DNA from: Oenanthe sinensis | Taxonomy: Eukaryota; Streptophyta; Magnoliopsida; Apiales; Apiaceae | DNA: 64,000 nucleotides | Assembly (NCBI GenBank): GCA_028671895.1 | Contig: CM053809.1 | Span: forward strand, 6,369,501 to 6,433,500 | Reading direction: 5' to 3' | In this document: positions 1-13,095 of the stretch, in pieces | Layout: each line of letters opens with the position of its first letter | How positions within the stretch are numbered: position 1 is the first letter of the stretch | Position numbers and translations under genes: made by a program | Notes under the pieces: generated by a model | Database searches by the model: none | The model's input: only the letters and a program-made list of their open reading frames with translations | Told to the model about the DNA's origin: nothing

Positions 1-415
1 TGCTACTCTTATTTAATTTCATTTGATAATAATAAAGTATTTATTTGTTATGTTACGGGCTTAATCTATTTGAAGTGTATTAAATAAAATGTTCCATAGT
101 TTAGAGCAAAGCTTCTAGAATTATAATGAGATTGTAACAATGAGATCTAGAAGATAATAGCTTTAGACTTAAAGAGTTCCTGATCATAGGATAACAATTG
201 GAAATTGCTAAATCCGTAAAGATCAGTACATACTATGCTAGCTCTCTTAGGAGGATGTCTGTTCTCATAGACATTTGTGTGGTGACATTATATCTAGTAT
301 GTAGGTGCTTATTAAGGAATAAGTTCACTGAACATGACTCGATAAGTAGAACAACTAATGGAGTTTACTCACGTGTCGATAGTTGTTTATTAAGTAAATA
401 GTTGTACAAGTATCC
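1..415. other. non-satellite sequence at left edge, origin unknown
   Basis: This AT-rich stretch shows none of the satellite core. The satellite starts at about 416 with CATTTTTGATTCG. A 67-codon open frame (198-401, TTG start) is too short and featureless to call a gene. I see no LTR end, PBS or coding motif. The abrupt junction with the array suggests the end of another inserted element or the edge of the array. I cannot identify it. Confidence 0.5.
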
Positions 416-3400
416 TCATTTTTGATTCGTTTGAACGTGGAACCAACTTATAGCTTCATTCTTGACTCGTTTGAACATGGAAACAACTTAAACTCTTTTA
501 GGATCATTCTTGGCTAATTTGAACTTGAAAACAATTTGTAACAAATTGTAAACTCTTTTAGGATCAATCTTGGCTCATTTGAACATGAAAACAATTAGTA
601 CCAACTTGAGACTTCTCGCTTGACTCGTTCAAACTTGGAAACAACTTGTAGCTTCATTCCAGACTCATTTGAACATGGAAACAACTTGTAAACTCTTTTA
701 TGACCATTCTTTGCTCATTTAAACATGAAAATAATTCGTACCAACTTGAGACTTCACGCTTGACTCGTTTGAACTTGGAAAAACCTTGTAACTTCATTCC
801 GGACTCGTTTAAACATGGAAACAACTTGTAAACTCTTTTATGACCATTCTTGGCTCATTTAAACTTGAAAATAATTTGTACCAACTTGAGACCTCATTCT
901 TGACTAATTTGAATATGAAAACAACTTATAACTTCATTTTTGACTCGTTTGAACATGAAAACAACTTCAATCTGTTAGGATCATTCTTGGCTCATTTAAA
1001 CATGAAAACAATTAGTACCAACTTGAGACTTCATTTTTTACTTGTTTGAACTTGAAAACAACTTGTAGATTCATTCTTGGCTCATTTGAACATGGAAACA
1101 ACTTATAAACTCTTTTAGGATTATTCTTGGCTCATTAGAATATGAAAATAATTCGTACTAACTTGAGACTTCATTATTGGCTCGTTTGAACATGGAAACA
1201 ACTTATAGCTTCATTCTTGACTCATTTGAACATGGAAACAACTTAAATTCTCTCAAGACCAGTCTTGGCTCATTTGAACTTGAAAACAATTCGTAACAAC
1301 TTGTAAACTCTTTTAGGATCATTATTGGCTCATTTGAATTTGAAAATAATTTGTAAAACTTGAGACTTCATTCTTTACTCGTTTGAAATTGAAAACAACT
1401 TGTAGATTCATTCTTTTAGGATCATTCTTGGCTCATTTGAACTTGAAAATAATTTGTAACAACTTGAGACTTTATTCTTTACTCGTTTGAACTTGAAAAC
1501 AACTTATAGATTCATTCTTGACTCATTAGAACATGGAAACAACTTGTAAACTCTTTTAGGATCATTTTTGGCTCATTTGAACATGAAAATAATTCGTACC
1601 AACTTGAGACTTCATTATTGACTCGTTTGAACATGGAAATAACTTATAGGTTCATTCTTGACTCGTTTGAACATGGAAACAACTTGTAAACTCTTTTAGG
1701 ATCATTCTTGGCTCATTTGAACTTGAAAATAATTTGTAACAACTTGAGACTTCATTCTTCATTCGTTTGAACATGGAAACAACTTATAGCTTCATTCTTA
1801 ACTCGTTTGAACATGGAAATAACTTAAACTCTTTAAGGATCATTCTTGGCTCATTTGAACTTGAAAACAATTCGTAACAACTTGTAAACTCTTTTAGGAT
1901 CATTTGAATTTGAAAATAATCTGTAACAACTTGAGACTTCATTCTTTACTTGTTTGAACTTGAAAACAACTTGCAGATTCATTCTTGACTCATTTGAGCA
2001 TGGAAATAACTTGTAAACTCTTTTACGATCATTCTTGGCTCATTTGAACTTGAAAATAATTTGTAACAACTTGAGACTTCATTCTTTACTCGTTTGAACT
2101 TGAAAACAACTTGTAGATTCATTTTTGACTCATTTGAACATGGAAACAACTTGTAAACCCTTTTAGGATCATTCTTGGCTCACTTGAACTTGAAAATAAT
2201 TTGTAACAACTTGAGACTTCATTCTTTACTCGTTTGAACTTGAAAACAACTTGTAGATTCATTCTTGACTAATTAGAACATGGAAACAACTTGTAAACTC
2301 TTTTAGGATCATTTTTGGCTCATTTGAACATGAAAATATATAATTCGTACCAACTTGAGACTTCATTATTGACACGTTTGAACATGGAAATAACTTATAG
2401 GTTTATTCTTGACTCGTTTGAACATGGAAACAACTTATAGCTTCATTCTTGACTCGTTTGAACATGGAAACAACTTGTAAACTCTTTTATGATCATTCTT
2501 GGCTCATTTGAACTTGAAAATATTTTGTAACAACTTGAGACTTCATTTTTGATTCGTTTGAACGTGGAACCAACTTATAGCTTCATTCTTGACTCGTTTG
2601 AACATGGAAACAACTTAAACTCTTTTAGGATCATTCTTGGCTTGTTTGAACTTGAAAACAATTTGTAACAACTTGTAAACTCGTTTAGGATGATTCTTGG
2701 CTCATTTGAACATGAAAACAATTAGTACCAACTTGAGACTTCACGCTTGACTCGTTTGAACTTGGAAACAACTTGTAGCTTCATTCCGGACTCGTTTGAA
2801 CATGGAAACAACTTGTAAACTCTTTTATGACCATTCTTGGCTCATTTAAACTTGAAAATAATTTGCAACAACTTGAGACTTCATTTTTGATTCGTTTGAA
2901 CGTGGAAACAACTTATAGCTTCATTCTTGACTCGTTTGAACATGAAAACAACTTAAAGCTACATTCTTGACTCGTTTGAACATGGAAACAACTTGTAAAC
3001 TCTTTTAGGATCATTCTTGGCTCATTTGAACTTGAAAATAATTTATAACAACTTGAGACTTCATTCTTGATTCGTTTGAACATAGAAACAACTTATAGCT
3101 TCATTCTTGACTCGTTTGAACATGGAAACAACTTAAACTCATTAAGGAACATTCTTGGCTCATTTGAACTTGAAAACAATTCGTAACAACTTGTAAACTC
3201 TTTTTGGATCAATATTGGCTCATTTAAATTTGAAAATAATTTGTAACAACTTGAGACTTCATTCTTTACTCGTTTGAACTTGAAAACAACTTGTAGATTC
3301 ATTCTTGACTCATTTGAACATGGAAACAACTTGTAAACTCTTTTAGGATCATTCTTGGCTCATTTGAACTTGAAAATAATTTGTAACAACTTGAGACTTC

Positions 3401-5306
3401 ATTCTTTACTCGTTTGAACTTGAAAACAACTTGTAGATTCATTTTTGACTCATTTGAACATGCAAAACAACTTGTAAACCCTTTTAGGATCATTCTTGGC
3501 TCACTTGAACTTGAAAATACTTTATAACAACTTGAGACTTCATTCTTTACTCGTTTGAACTTGAAAACAACTTGTAGATTCATTCTTGACTCATTAGAAC
3601 ATGGAAACAACTTGTAAACTCTTTTAGGATCATTTTTGGCTCATTTGAACATGAAAATAATTCGTACCAACTTGAGACTTTATTATTGACTCGTTTGAAC
3701 ATGGAAATAACTTATAGGTTTATTCTTGACTCGTTTGAACATGGAAACAACTTATAGCTTCATTCTTGACTCGTTTGAACATGGAAACAACTTGTAAACT
3801 CTTTTATGATCATTCTTGGCTCATTTGAACTTGAAAATATTTTGTAACAACTTGAGACTTCATTTTTGATTCGTTTGAACGTGGAAACAACTTATAGCTT
3901 CATTCTTGACTCGTTTGAACATGAAAACAACTTAAACTCTTTTAGGATCATTCTTGGCTCATTTGAACTTGAAAACAAATCGTAATAATTTGTAAACTCT
4001 TTTAGGATCATTCTTGGCTCATTTGAACATGAAAACAATTAATACCAACTTGAGACTTCACGCTTGACTCGTTTGAACTTGGAAACAACTTGTAGCTTCA
4101 TTCTGGACTCGTTTGAACATGGAAACAACTTGTAAACTCTTTTATGACCATTCTTGGCTCATTTAAACTTGAAAATAATTTGTAACAACTTGAGACTTCA
4201 TTTTTGATTCGTTTGAACGTGGAAACAACTTATAGCTTAATTCTTGACTCGTTTGAATATGGAAACAACATATAGCTACATTCTTGACTCGTTTGAACAT
4301 GGAAACAACTTGTAAACTCTTTTATGATCATTCTTAGCTCATTTGAACTGGAAAATATTTTGTAACAACTTGAGACTTCATTTTTGATTCGTTTGGACGT
4401 GGAAACAACTTATAGCTTCATTCTTGACTCGTTTGAACATGGAAACAACTTAAACTCTTTTAGGATCATTCTTGGCTCATTTGAACTTTAAAACAATTTG
4501 TAACAACTTGTAAACTCTTTTAGGATCAATCTTGGCTCATTTGAACATGAAAACAATTAGTACCAACTTGAGACTTCTCGCTTGACTCGTTCAAACTTGG
4601 AAACAACTTGTAGCTTCATTCTAGACTCATTTGAACATGGAAACAACTTGTAAACTCTTTTATGACCATTCTTTGCTCATTTAAACATGAAAATAATTCG
4701 TACCAACTTGAGACTTCACGCTTGACTCGTTTGAACTTGGAAAAACCTTGTAACCTCATTCCGGACTCGTTTAAACATGGAAACAACTTCTAAACTCTTT
4801 TATGACCATTCTTGGCTCATTTAAACTTGAAAATAATTTGTACCAACTTGAGACTTCATTCTTGACTAATTTGAACAAGAAAACAACTTATAACTTCATT
4901 TTTGACTCGTTTGAACATGAAAACAACTTCATTCTGTTAGGATCATTCTTGGCTCATTTGAATATGAAAACAATTAGTACCAACTTGAGACTTCATTTTT
5001 TACTTGTTTGAACTTGAAAACAACTTGTAGATTCATTCTTGGTTCATTTGAACATGGAAACAACTTGTAAACTCTTTTAGGATCATTCTTGGCTCATTAG
5101 AATATGAAAATAATTCGTACTAACTTGAGACTTCATTATTGGCTCGTTTGAACATGGAAACAACTTATAGCTTCATTCTTGACTCATTTGAACATGGAAA
5201 CAACTTAAACTCTTTCAGGACCAGTCTTGGCCTTGAACTTGAAAACAATTCGTAACAACTTGTAAACTCTTTTAGGATCATTATTGGCTCATTTGAATTT
5301 GAAAAT

Positions 5307-5410
5307 CAATCCGACTTCACTATAAAAAGATGAAGAATTTCCGGTGTCGTTAAAGCGCTGTAACGAGAAGTTTTTAGATAACCGGGCAGTCTAAGAAAAA
5401 CTTTGATTAT
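5307..5410. other. 104-bp non-satellite insertion, copy 1
   Basis: A foreign segment interrupts a B-type module between GAAAAT and AATTTG. It is less AT-rich than the satellite and holds a short inverted repeat, TCGTTA/TAACGA. The matching module at about 1,345 lacks it and serves as an empty site. There is no clear target duplication (at most AT). One strand can be read as a short stop-interrupted peptide with RCNEKFLDNR, possibly a gene or transposon fragment. I do not recognise the source. Confidence 0.75.
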
Positions 5411-8400
5411 AATTTGTAACAACTTGAGACTTCATTCTTTACTCGTTTGAACTTGAAAACAACTTGTAGATTCATTCTTGACTCATTTGAACATGGAAAC
5501 AACTTGTAAACTCTTTTAGGATCATTCTTGGCTCATTTGAACTCGAAAATAATTTGTAACAACTTGAGACTTCATTCTTTACTCGTTTGAACTTGAAAAC
5601 AACTTGTAGATTCATTCTTGACTCATTAGAACATGGAAACAACTTGTAAACTCTTTTAGGATTATTTTTAAATCATTTGAACATGAAAATAATTCGTACC
5701 AACTTGAGACTTCATTATTGACTCGTTTGAACATGGAAATAACTTATAGGTTCATTCTTGACTCGTTTGAACATGGAAACAACTTGTAAACTCTTTTAGG
5801 ATCATTCTTGGCTCATTTGAACTTGAAAATAATTTGTCACAACTTGAGACTTCATTCTTTACTCGTTTGAACTTGAAAACAACTTGTAGATTCATTTTTG
5901 ACTCATTTGAACATGGAAACAACTTGTAAACCCTTTTAGGATCATTCTTGGCTCACTTGAACTTGAAAATAATTTGTAACAACTTGAGACTTCATTCTTT
6001 ACTCGTTTGAACTTGAAAACAACTTGTAGATTCATTCTTGACTAATTAGAACATGGAAACAACTTGTAAACTCTTTTAGGATCATTTTTGGCTCATTTGA
6101 ACATGAAAATATATAATTCGTACCAACTTGAGACTTCATTATTGACACGTTTGAACATGGAAATAACTTATAGGTTTATTCTTGACTCGTTTGAACATGG
6201 AAACAACTTATAGCTTCATTCTTGACTCGTTTGAACATGGAAACAACTTGTAAACTCTTTTATGATCATTCTTGGCTCATTTGAACTTGAAAATATTTTG
6301 TAACAACTTGAGACTTCATTTTTGATTCGTTTGAACGTGGAACCAACTTATAGCTTCATTCTTGACTCGTTTGAACATGGAAACAACTTAAACTCTTTTA
6401 GGATCATTCTTGGCTTGTTTGAACTTGAAAACAATTTGTAACAACTTGTAAACTCGTTTAGGATGATTCTTGGCTCATTTGAACATGAAAACAATTAGTA
6501 CCAACTTGAGACTTCACGCTTGACTCGTTTGAACTTGGAAACAACTTGTAGCTTCATTCCGGACTCGTTTGAACATGGAAACAACTTGTAAACTCTTTTA
6601 TGACCATTCTTGGCTCATTTAAACTTGAAAATAATTTGCAACAACTTGAGACTTCATTTTTGATTCGTTTGAACGTGGAAACAACTTATAGCTTCATTCT
6701 TGACTCGTTTGAACATGAAAACAACTTAAAGCTACATTCTTGACTCGTTTGAACATGGAAACAACTTGTAAACTCTTTTAGGATCATTCTTGGCTCATTT
6801 GAACTTGAAAATAATTTATAACAACTTGAGACTTCATTCTTGATTCGTTTGAACATAGAAACAACTTATAGCTTCATTCTTGACTCGTTTGAACATGGAA
6901 ACAACTTAAACTCATTAAGGAACATTCTTGGCTCATTTGAACTTGAAAACAATTCGTAACAACTTGTAAACTCTTTTTGGATCAATATTGGCTCATTTAA
7001 ATTTGAAAATAATTTGTAACAACTTGAGACTTCATTCTTTACTCGTTTGAACTTGAAAACAACTTGTAGATTCATTCTTGACTCATTTGAACATGGAAAC
7101 AACTTGTAAACTCTTTTAGGATCATTCTTGGCTCATTTGAACTTGAAAATAATTTGTAACAACTTGAGACTTCATTCTTTACTCGTTTGAACTTGAAAAC
7201 AACTTGTAGATTCATTTTTGACTCATTTGAACATGCAAAACAACTTGTAAACCCTTTTAGGATCATTCTTGGCTCACTTGAACTTGAAAATACTTTATAA
7301 CAACTTGAGACTTCATTCTTTACTCGTTTGAACTTGAAAACAACTTGTAGATTCATTCTTGACTCATTAGAACATGGAAACAACTTGTAAACTCTTTTAG
7401 GATCATTTTTGGCTCATTTGAACATGAAAATAATTCGTACCAACTTGAGACTTTATTATTGACTCGTTTGAACATGGAAATAACTTATAGGTTTATTCTT
7501 GACTCGTTTGAACATGGAAACAACTTATAGCTTCATTCTTGACTCGTTTGAACATGGAAACAACTTGTAAACTCTTTTATGATCATTCTTGGCTCATTTG
7601 AACTTGAAAATATTTTGTAACAACTTGAGACTTCATTTTTGATTCGTTTGAACGTGGAAACAACTTATAGCTTCATTCTTGACTCGTTTGAACATGAAAA
7701 CAACTTAAACTCTTTTAGGATCATTCTTGGCTCATTTGAACTTGAAAACAAATCGTAATAATTTGTAAACTCTTTTAGGATCATTCTTGGCTCATTTGAA
7801 CATGAAAACAATTAATACCAACTTGAGACTTCACGCTTGACTCGTTTGAACTTGGAAACAACTTGTAGCTTCATTCTGGACTCGTTTGAACATGGAAACA
7901 ACTTGTAAACTCTTTTATGACCATTCTTGGCTCATTTAAACTTGAAAATAATTTGTAACAACTTGAGACTTCATTTTTGATTCGTTTGAACGTGGAAACA
8001 ACTTATAGCTTAATTCTTGACTCGTTTGAATATGGAAACAACATATAGCTACATTCTTGACTCGTTTGAACATGGAAACAACTTGTAAACTCTTTTATGA
8101 TCATTCTTAGCTCATTTGAACTGGAAAATATTTTGTAACAACTTGAGACTTCATTTTTGATTCGTTTGGACGTGGAAACAACTTATAGCTTCATTCTTGA
8201 CTCGTTTGAACATGGAAACAACTTAAACTCTTTTAGGATCATTCTTGGCTCATTTGAACTTTAAAACAATTTGTAACAACTTGTAAACTCTTTTAGGATC
8301 AATCTTGGCTCATTTGAACATGAAAACAATTAGTACCAACTTGAGACTTCTCGCTTGACTCGTTCAAACTTGGAAACAACTTGTAGCTTCATTCTAGACT

Positions 8401-9079
8401 CATTTGAACATGGAAACAACTTGTAAACTCTTTTATGACCATTCTTTGCTCATTTAAACATGAAAATAATTCGTACCAACTTGAGACTTCACGCTTGACT
8501 CGTTTGAACTTGGAAAAACCTTGTAACCTCATTCCGGACTCGTTTAAACATGGAAACAACTTCTAAACTCTTTTATGACCATTCTTGGCTCATTTAAACT
8601 TGAAAATAATTTGTACCAACTTGAGACTTCATTCTTGACTAATTTGAACAAGAAAACAACTTATAACTTCATTTTTGACTCGTTTGAACATGAAAACAAC
8701 TTCATTCTGTTAGGATCATTCTTGGCTCATTTGAATATGAAAACAATTAGTACCAACTTGAGACTTCATTTTTTACTTGTTTGAACTTGAAAACAACTTG
8801 TAGATTCATTCTTGGTTCATTTGAACATGGAAACAACTTGTAAACTCTTTTAGGATCATTCTTGGCTCATTAGAATATGAAAATAATTCGTACTAACTTG
8901 AGACTTCATTATTGGCTCGTTTGAACATGGAAACAACTTATAGCTTCATTCTTGACTCATTTGAACATGGAAACAACTTAAACTCTTTCAGGACCAGTCT
9001 TGGCCTTGAACTTGAAAACAATTCGTAACAACTTGTAAACTCTTTTAGGATCATTATTGGCTCATTTGAATTTGAAAAT

Positions 9080-9183
9080 CAATCCGACTTCACTATGAAA
9101 AGATGAAGAATTTCCGGTGTCGTTAAAGCGCTGTAACGAGAAGTTTTTAGATAACCGGGCAGTCTAAGAAAAACTTTGATTAT
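9080..9183. other. 104-bp non-satellite insertion, copy 2
   Basis: This is the same segment as at 5307-5410, exactly 3,773 bp downstream, with one visible A/G difference (CTATAAAAAG versus CTATGAAAAG). It was copied with the surrounding satellite and did not insert separately. Confidence 0.8.
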
Positions 9184-12100
9184 AATTTGTAACAACTTGA
9201 GACTTCATTCTTTACTCGTTTGAACTTGAAAACAACTTGTAGATTCATTCTTGACTCATTTGAACATGGAAACAACTTGTAAACTCTTTTAGGATCATTC
9301 TTGGCTCATTTGAACTCGAAAATAATTTGTAACAACTTGAGACTTCATTCTTTACTCGTTTGAACTTGAAAACAACTTGTAGATTCATTCTTGACTCATT
9401 AGAACATGGAAACAACTTGTAAACTCTTTTAGGATTATTTTTAAATCATTTGAACATGAAAATAATTCGTACCAACTTGAGACTTCATTATTGACTCGTT
9501 TGAACATGGAAATAACTTATAGGTTCATTCTTGACTCGTTTGAACATGGAAACAACTTGTAAACTCTTTTAGGATCATTCTTGGCTCATTTGAACTTGAA
9601 AATAATTTGTCACAACTTGAGACTTCATTCTTTACTCGTTTGAACTTGAAAACAACTTGTAGATTCATTCTTGACTCATTTGAACATGGAAACAACTTGT
9701 AAACTCTTTTAGGATCATTCTTGGCTCACTTGAACTTGAAAATAATTTGTAACAACTTGAGACTTCATTCTTTACTCGTTTGAACTTGAAAACAACTTGT
9801 AGATTCATTCTTGACTCATTAGAACATGGAAACAACTTGTAAACTCTTTTAGGATCATTTTTGGCTCATTTGAACATAAAAATAAATCGTACCAACTTGA
9901 AACTTCATTATTGACTCGTTTGAACATGGAAATAACTTATAGGTTTATTCTTGACTCGTTTGAACATGGAAACAACTTATAGCTTCATTCTTGACTCGTT
10001 TGAACATGGAAACAACTTGTAAACTCTTTTATGATCATTCTTGGCTCATTTGAACTTGAAAATATTTTGTAACAATTTGAGACTTCATTTTTTATTCGTT
10101 TGAACGTGGAAACAACTTATAGCTTCATTCTTGACTCGTTTGAACATGGAAACAACTTAAACTCTTTTAGGATCCTTCTTGGCTCATTTGAACTTGAAAA
10201 CAATTTATAACAACTTGTAAACTCTTTTAGGATCATTCTTGGCTCATTTGAACATGAAAACAATTAGTACGAACTTGAGACTTCTCGCTTGACTCGTTCA
10301 AACTTAGAAACAACTTGTAGCTTCATTCCAGACTCATTTGAACATGGAAACAACTTGTAAACTCTTTTAGGATCATTCTTGGCTCATTTGAACTTGAAAA
10401 TAATTTGTAACAACTTGAGACTTCATTCTTGACTCGTTTGAACATGGAAACAACTTAAACTCTTTAAGGATCATTCTTGGCTCATTTTAACTTGAAAACA
10501 ATTCGTAACAACTTGTAAACTCTTTTAGGATCATTATTGGCTCATTTGAACTTGAAAATAATTTGTAACAACTTGAGACTTCATTCTTTACTCGTTTGAA
10601 CTTGAAAACAACTTGTAGATTCATTCTTGACTCATTTGAACATGGAAACAACTTGTAAACTCTTTTAGGATCATACTTGGCTCACTTGAACTTGAAAATA
10701 ATTTGTAACAACTTGAGACTTCATTCTTTACTCGTTTGAACTTGAAAACAACTTGTAGATTCATTCTTGACTCATTAGAACATGGAAACAACTTGTAAAC
10801 TCTTTTAGGATCATTTTTGGCTCATTTGAAAATGAAAATAATTCGTACCAACTTGAGACTTCATTATTGACTCGTTTGAACATGGAAATAACTTATAGGT
10901 TTATTCTTGACTCGTTTGAACATGGAAACAACTTATAGCTTCATTCTTGACTCGTTTGAACATGGAAATAACTTGTAAACTCTTTTTTGATCATTCTTGG
11001 CTCATTTGAACTTTAAAATATTGTGTAACAACTTGAGACTTCATTTTTGATTCGTTTGAACGTGGAAACAACTTATAGCTTCATTCTTGACTCGTTTGAA
11101 CATGGAAACAACTTAAACTCTTTTAGGATCATTCTTGGGTCATTTGAACTTGAAAACAATTTGTAACAACTTGTAAACTCTTTTAGGATCATTCTTAGCT
11201 CATTTGAACATGAAAACAATTAGTACTAACTTGAAACTTCTCGCTTGACTCGTTCAAACTTGGAAACAACTTGTAGCTTCATTCCGGACTCGTTTAAACA
11301 TGGAAATAACTTGTAAACTCTTTGATGACCATTCTTGGCTCATTTAAACATGAAAATAATTCGTACCAACTTGAGACTTCACTCTTGATTCATTTGAAAA
11401 TGGAAACAACTTATACCTTCATTCTTGATTCGTTTGAACATGGAAACAACTTAAACTCTTTTAGGATCCTTCTTGGCTCATTTGAACTGGAAAACAATTT
11501 GTAACAACTTGTAAACTCTTTTAGGATCATTCCTGGCTCATTTAAACATGAAAACAATTAGTACCAACTTGAGACTTCTCGCTTGACTCGTTCAAACTTG
11601 GAAATAACTTGTAGCTTCATTCTAGACTCATTTGAACATGGAAACAACTTGTAAACTCTTTTAGAATCATTCTTGGCTCATTTGAACTTGAAAATAATTT
11701 GTAACAACTTGAGACTTCATTTTTGATTCGTTTGAACATGGAAACAACTTATAGCTTCATTCTTGACTCGTTTGAACATGGAAACAACTTAAACTCTTTA
11801 AGTATCATTCTTGGCTCATTTAAACTTGAAAATAATTCGTAACAACTTGTAAACTCTTTTAGGATCATTATTGGCTCATTTGAATTTGAAAATAATTTGT
11901 AACAACTTGAGACTTCATTCTTTACTCGTTTGAACTTGAAAACAACTTGTAGATTCATTCTTGACTCATTTGAACATGGAAACAACTTGTAAACTCTTTT
12001 AGGATCATTCTTGGCTCATTTGAACTTGAAAATAATTTGTAACAACTTGAGATTTCATTCTTTACTCGTTTGAACATGAAAACAACTTGTAGATTCATTC

Positions 12101-12424
12101 TTGACTCCTTTGAACATGGAAACAACTTGTAAACTCTTTTAGGATCATTCTTGGCTCACTTGAACTTGAAAATAATTTGTAACAACTTGAGACTTCATTC
12201 TTTACTCGTTTGAACTTGAAAACAACTTGTAGATTCATTCTTGACTCATTTGAACATGGAAACAACTTGTAAACTCTTTTAGGATCATTCTTGGCTCATT
12301 TGAACTTGAAAATAATTTGTAACAACTTGAGACTTCATTCTTGATTCATTTGAACATGCAAACAACTTATAGCTTCATTCTTGACTCGTTTGAACATGGA
12401 AACAACTTAAACTCTTTAAGGATC

Positions 12425-13095
12425 TGATGTATATTTTCCTATGTAGATTAGATTTACAGCGGAAAAGTAACTTTAGATTGCTTCTATAAAGAATTTAATC
12501 ACCAAGAAACAAAACTAAAGGATCGATTTGCTTAGATTGCTTAAAGAAATTAATCACCCACAAACTAAACGAAATCTGGATAAGAAAGTATAAAGGAATT
12601 AACCACCAACTTCCTAGGGTTTTGCAAGTATAAAAACTCACGATTTTATTTATCAAATTCTTGTCTCTTAAAAGATTACAATATATGGGTATATATAGGC
12701 AAGGAATATAACCTTAACCTAAAACAATTAGGATTCTCAATTAGATTCAAAATCAGCTAGGAATTTGCTAATACTTGAACCCAAATTGGAAACCAATCAA
12801 AAGCCCAATCCAAATAGGAATTACATCAAAACCATATTCAACTAGAAAAATAAATCCTAAGTGCTTAAAACAAGAAAAACCCTTTCAAGTGAAAGGTAAA
12901 AACTTGCAAGCCAAAATTTACTTAATATAAATATCTAATAATAACCCCAACATAATAAATCAGCCCATGTTGGTAATTAAGTTGACTATTGGACTTGAAA
13001 CATTGCCCAACCAATTTCCATGTATAGAATCGCATGAGAAGAAGTCCAAAGCCACATTTTTGTCCATGAGAACAAGCACATCAGCCCCTGTATCA
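12425..13095 (-). repeat. 3' LTR of the CRM-like element
   Basis: This 671-bp LTR runs TGATGTAT...CTGTATCA. It matches the other LTR (17462-18821 minus the TRIM) at all but about six positions by hand count: four in the first 35 bp, two in the last 130. It still has the undisturbed TAAAA at 12897-12901 where the TRIM entered the other copy. The last ~45 codons of pol (from 12960) lie in it. A TATATATA on the coding strand is at 12690-12697. Confidence 0.92.

Larger units (their letters stand above)
2075..9650 (+). repeat. 3,773-bp tandem segmental duplication within the satellite
   Basis: Positions from about 2,060-2,100 to 5,850 recur at +3,773 (about 5,850 to 9,620-9,650). Three open frames (3093-3329, 3299-3610, 4802-5011) recur at exactly +3,773 with identical translations. 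A non-satellite insertion is shared at 5307 and 9080. In the parts compared by eye I found one substitution inside that insertion and a few differences at the edges. A more diverged third copy of part of the unit lies at about 416-1,350, at an offset of 3,962. This fits a very recent unequal exchange. Exact borders need an alignment. Confidence 0.9.
416..12424 (+). repeat. satellite array, block A
   Basis: This is a continuous tandem array. Units share a ~30-bp core (type A opens CATTCTTGACTCGTTTGAAC; type B has GGCTCA in place of GACTCG). Tails of ~10 bp (CTTATAGCTT), 18 bp (CTTAAACTCTTTTAGGAT), 20 bp (CTTGTAAACTCTTTTAGGAT) or 30 bp follow. Common neighbours 50+50+40 make a 140-bp repeat, clear at 3241/3381 and 10561-10760. 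The array is in one orientation throughout. Short open frames in it are by-products of repetition. I saw no GAATTC here, unlike the arrays to the right. Confidence 0.95.

Noticed and set aside
198..401. 67-codon frame at the left edge
   Set aside because: TTG start, no motif, short, and in sequence of unknown origin.
840..1049. Plus-strand frames in the satellite (also 4802-5011, 8575-8784, 11322-11504)
   Set aside because: Same cause as above: open by chance in an AT-rich tandem repeat.
3299..3610. Minus-strand frames in the satellite with repeated CSNESRM/SSNEPRM peptides (also 3093-3329, 6866-7383, 11749-11985, 33809-34027, 36387-36581, 38897-39115, 40310-40528, 41869-42087, 58072-58290, 62581-62793)
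   Set aside because: The peptide repeats only because the DNA does. Modules of 40 or 50 bp break the frame quickly, the frames vary with module order, and there is no promoter or conserved length.
416..12424. CRISPR-like pattern of conserved core and variable spacer
   Set aside because: Tails come from a small reused set, spacing is 10-30 bp, and the context is a plant satellite with LTR elements.
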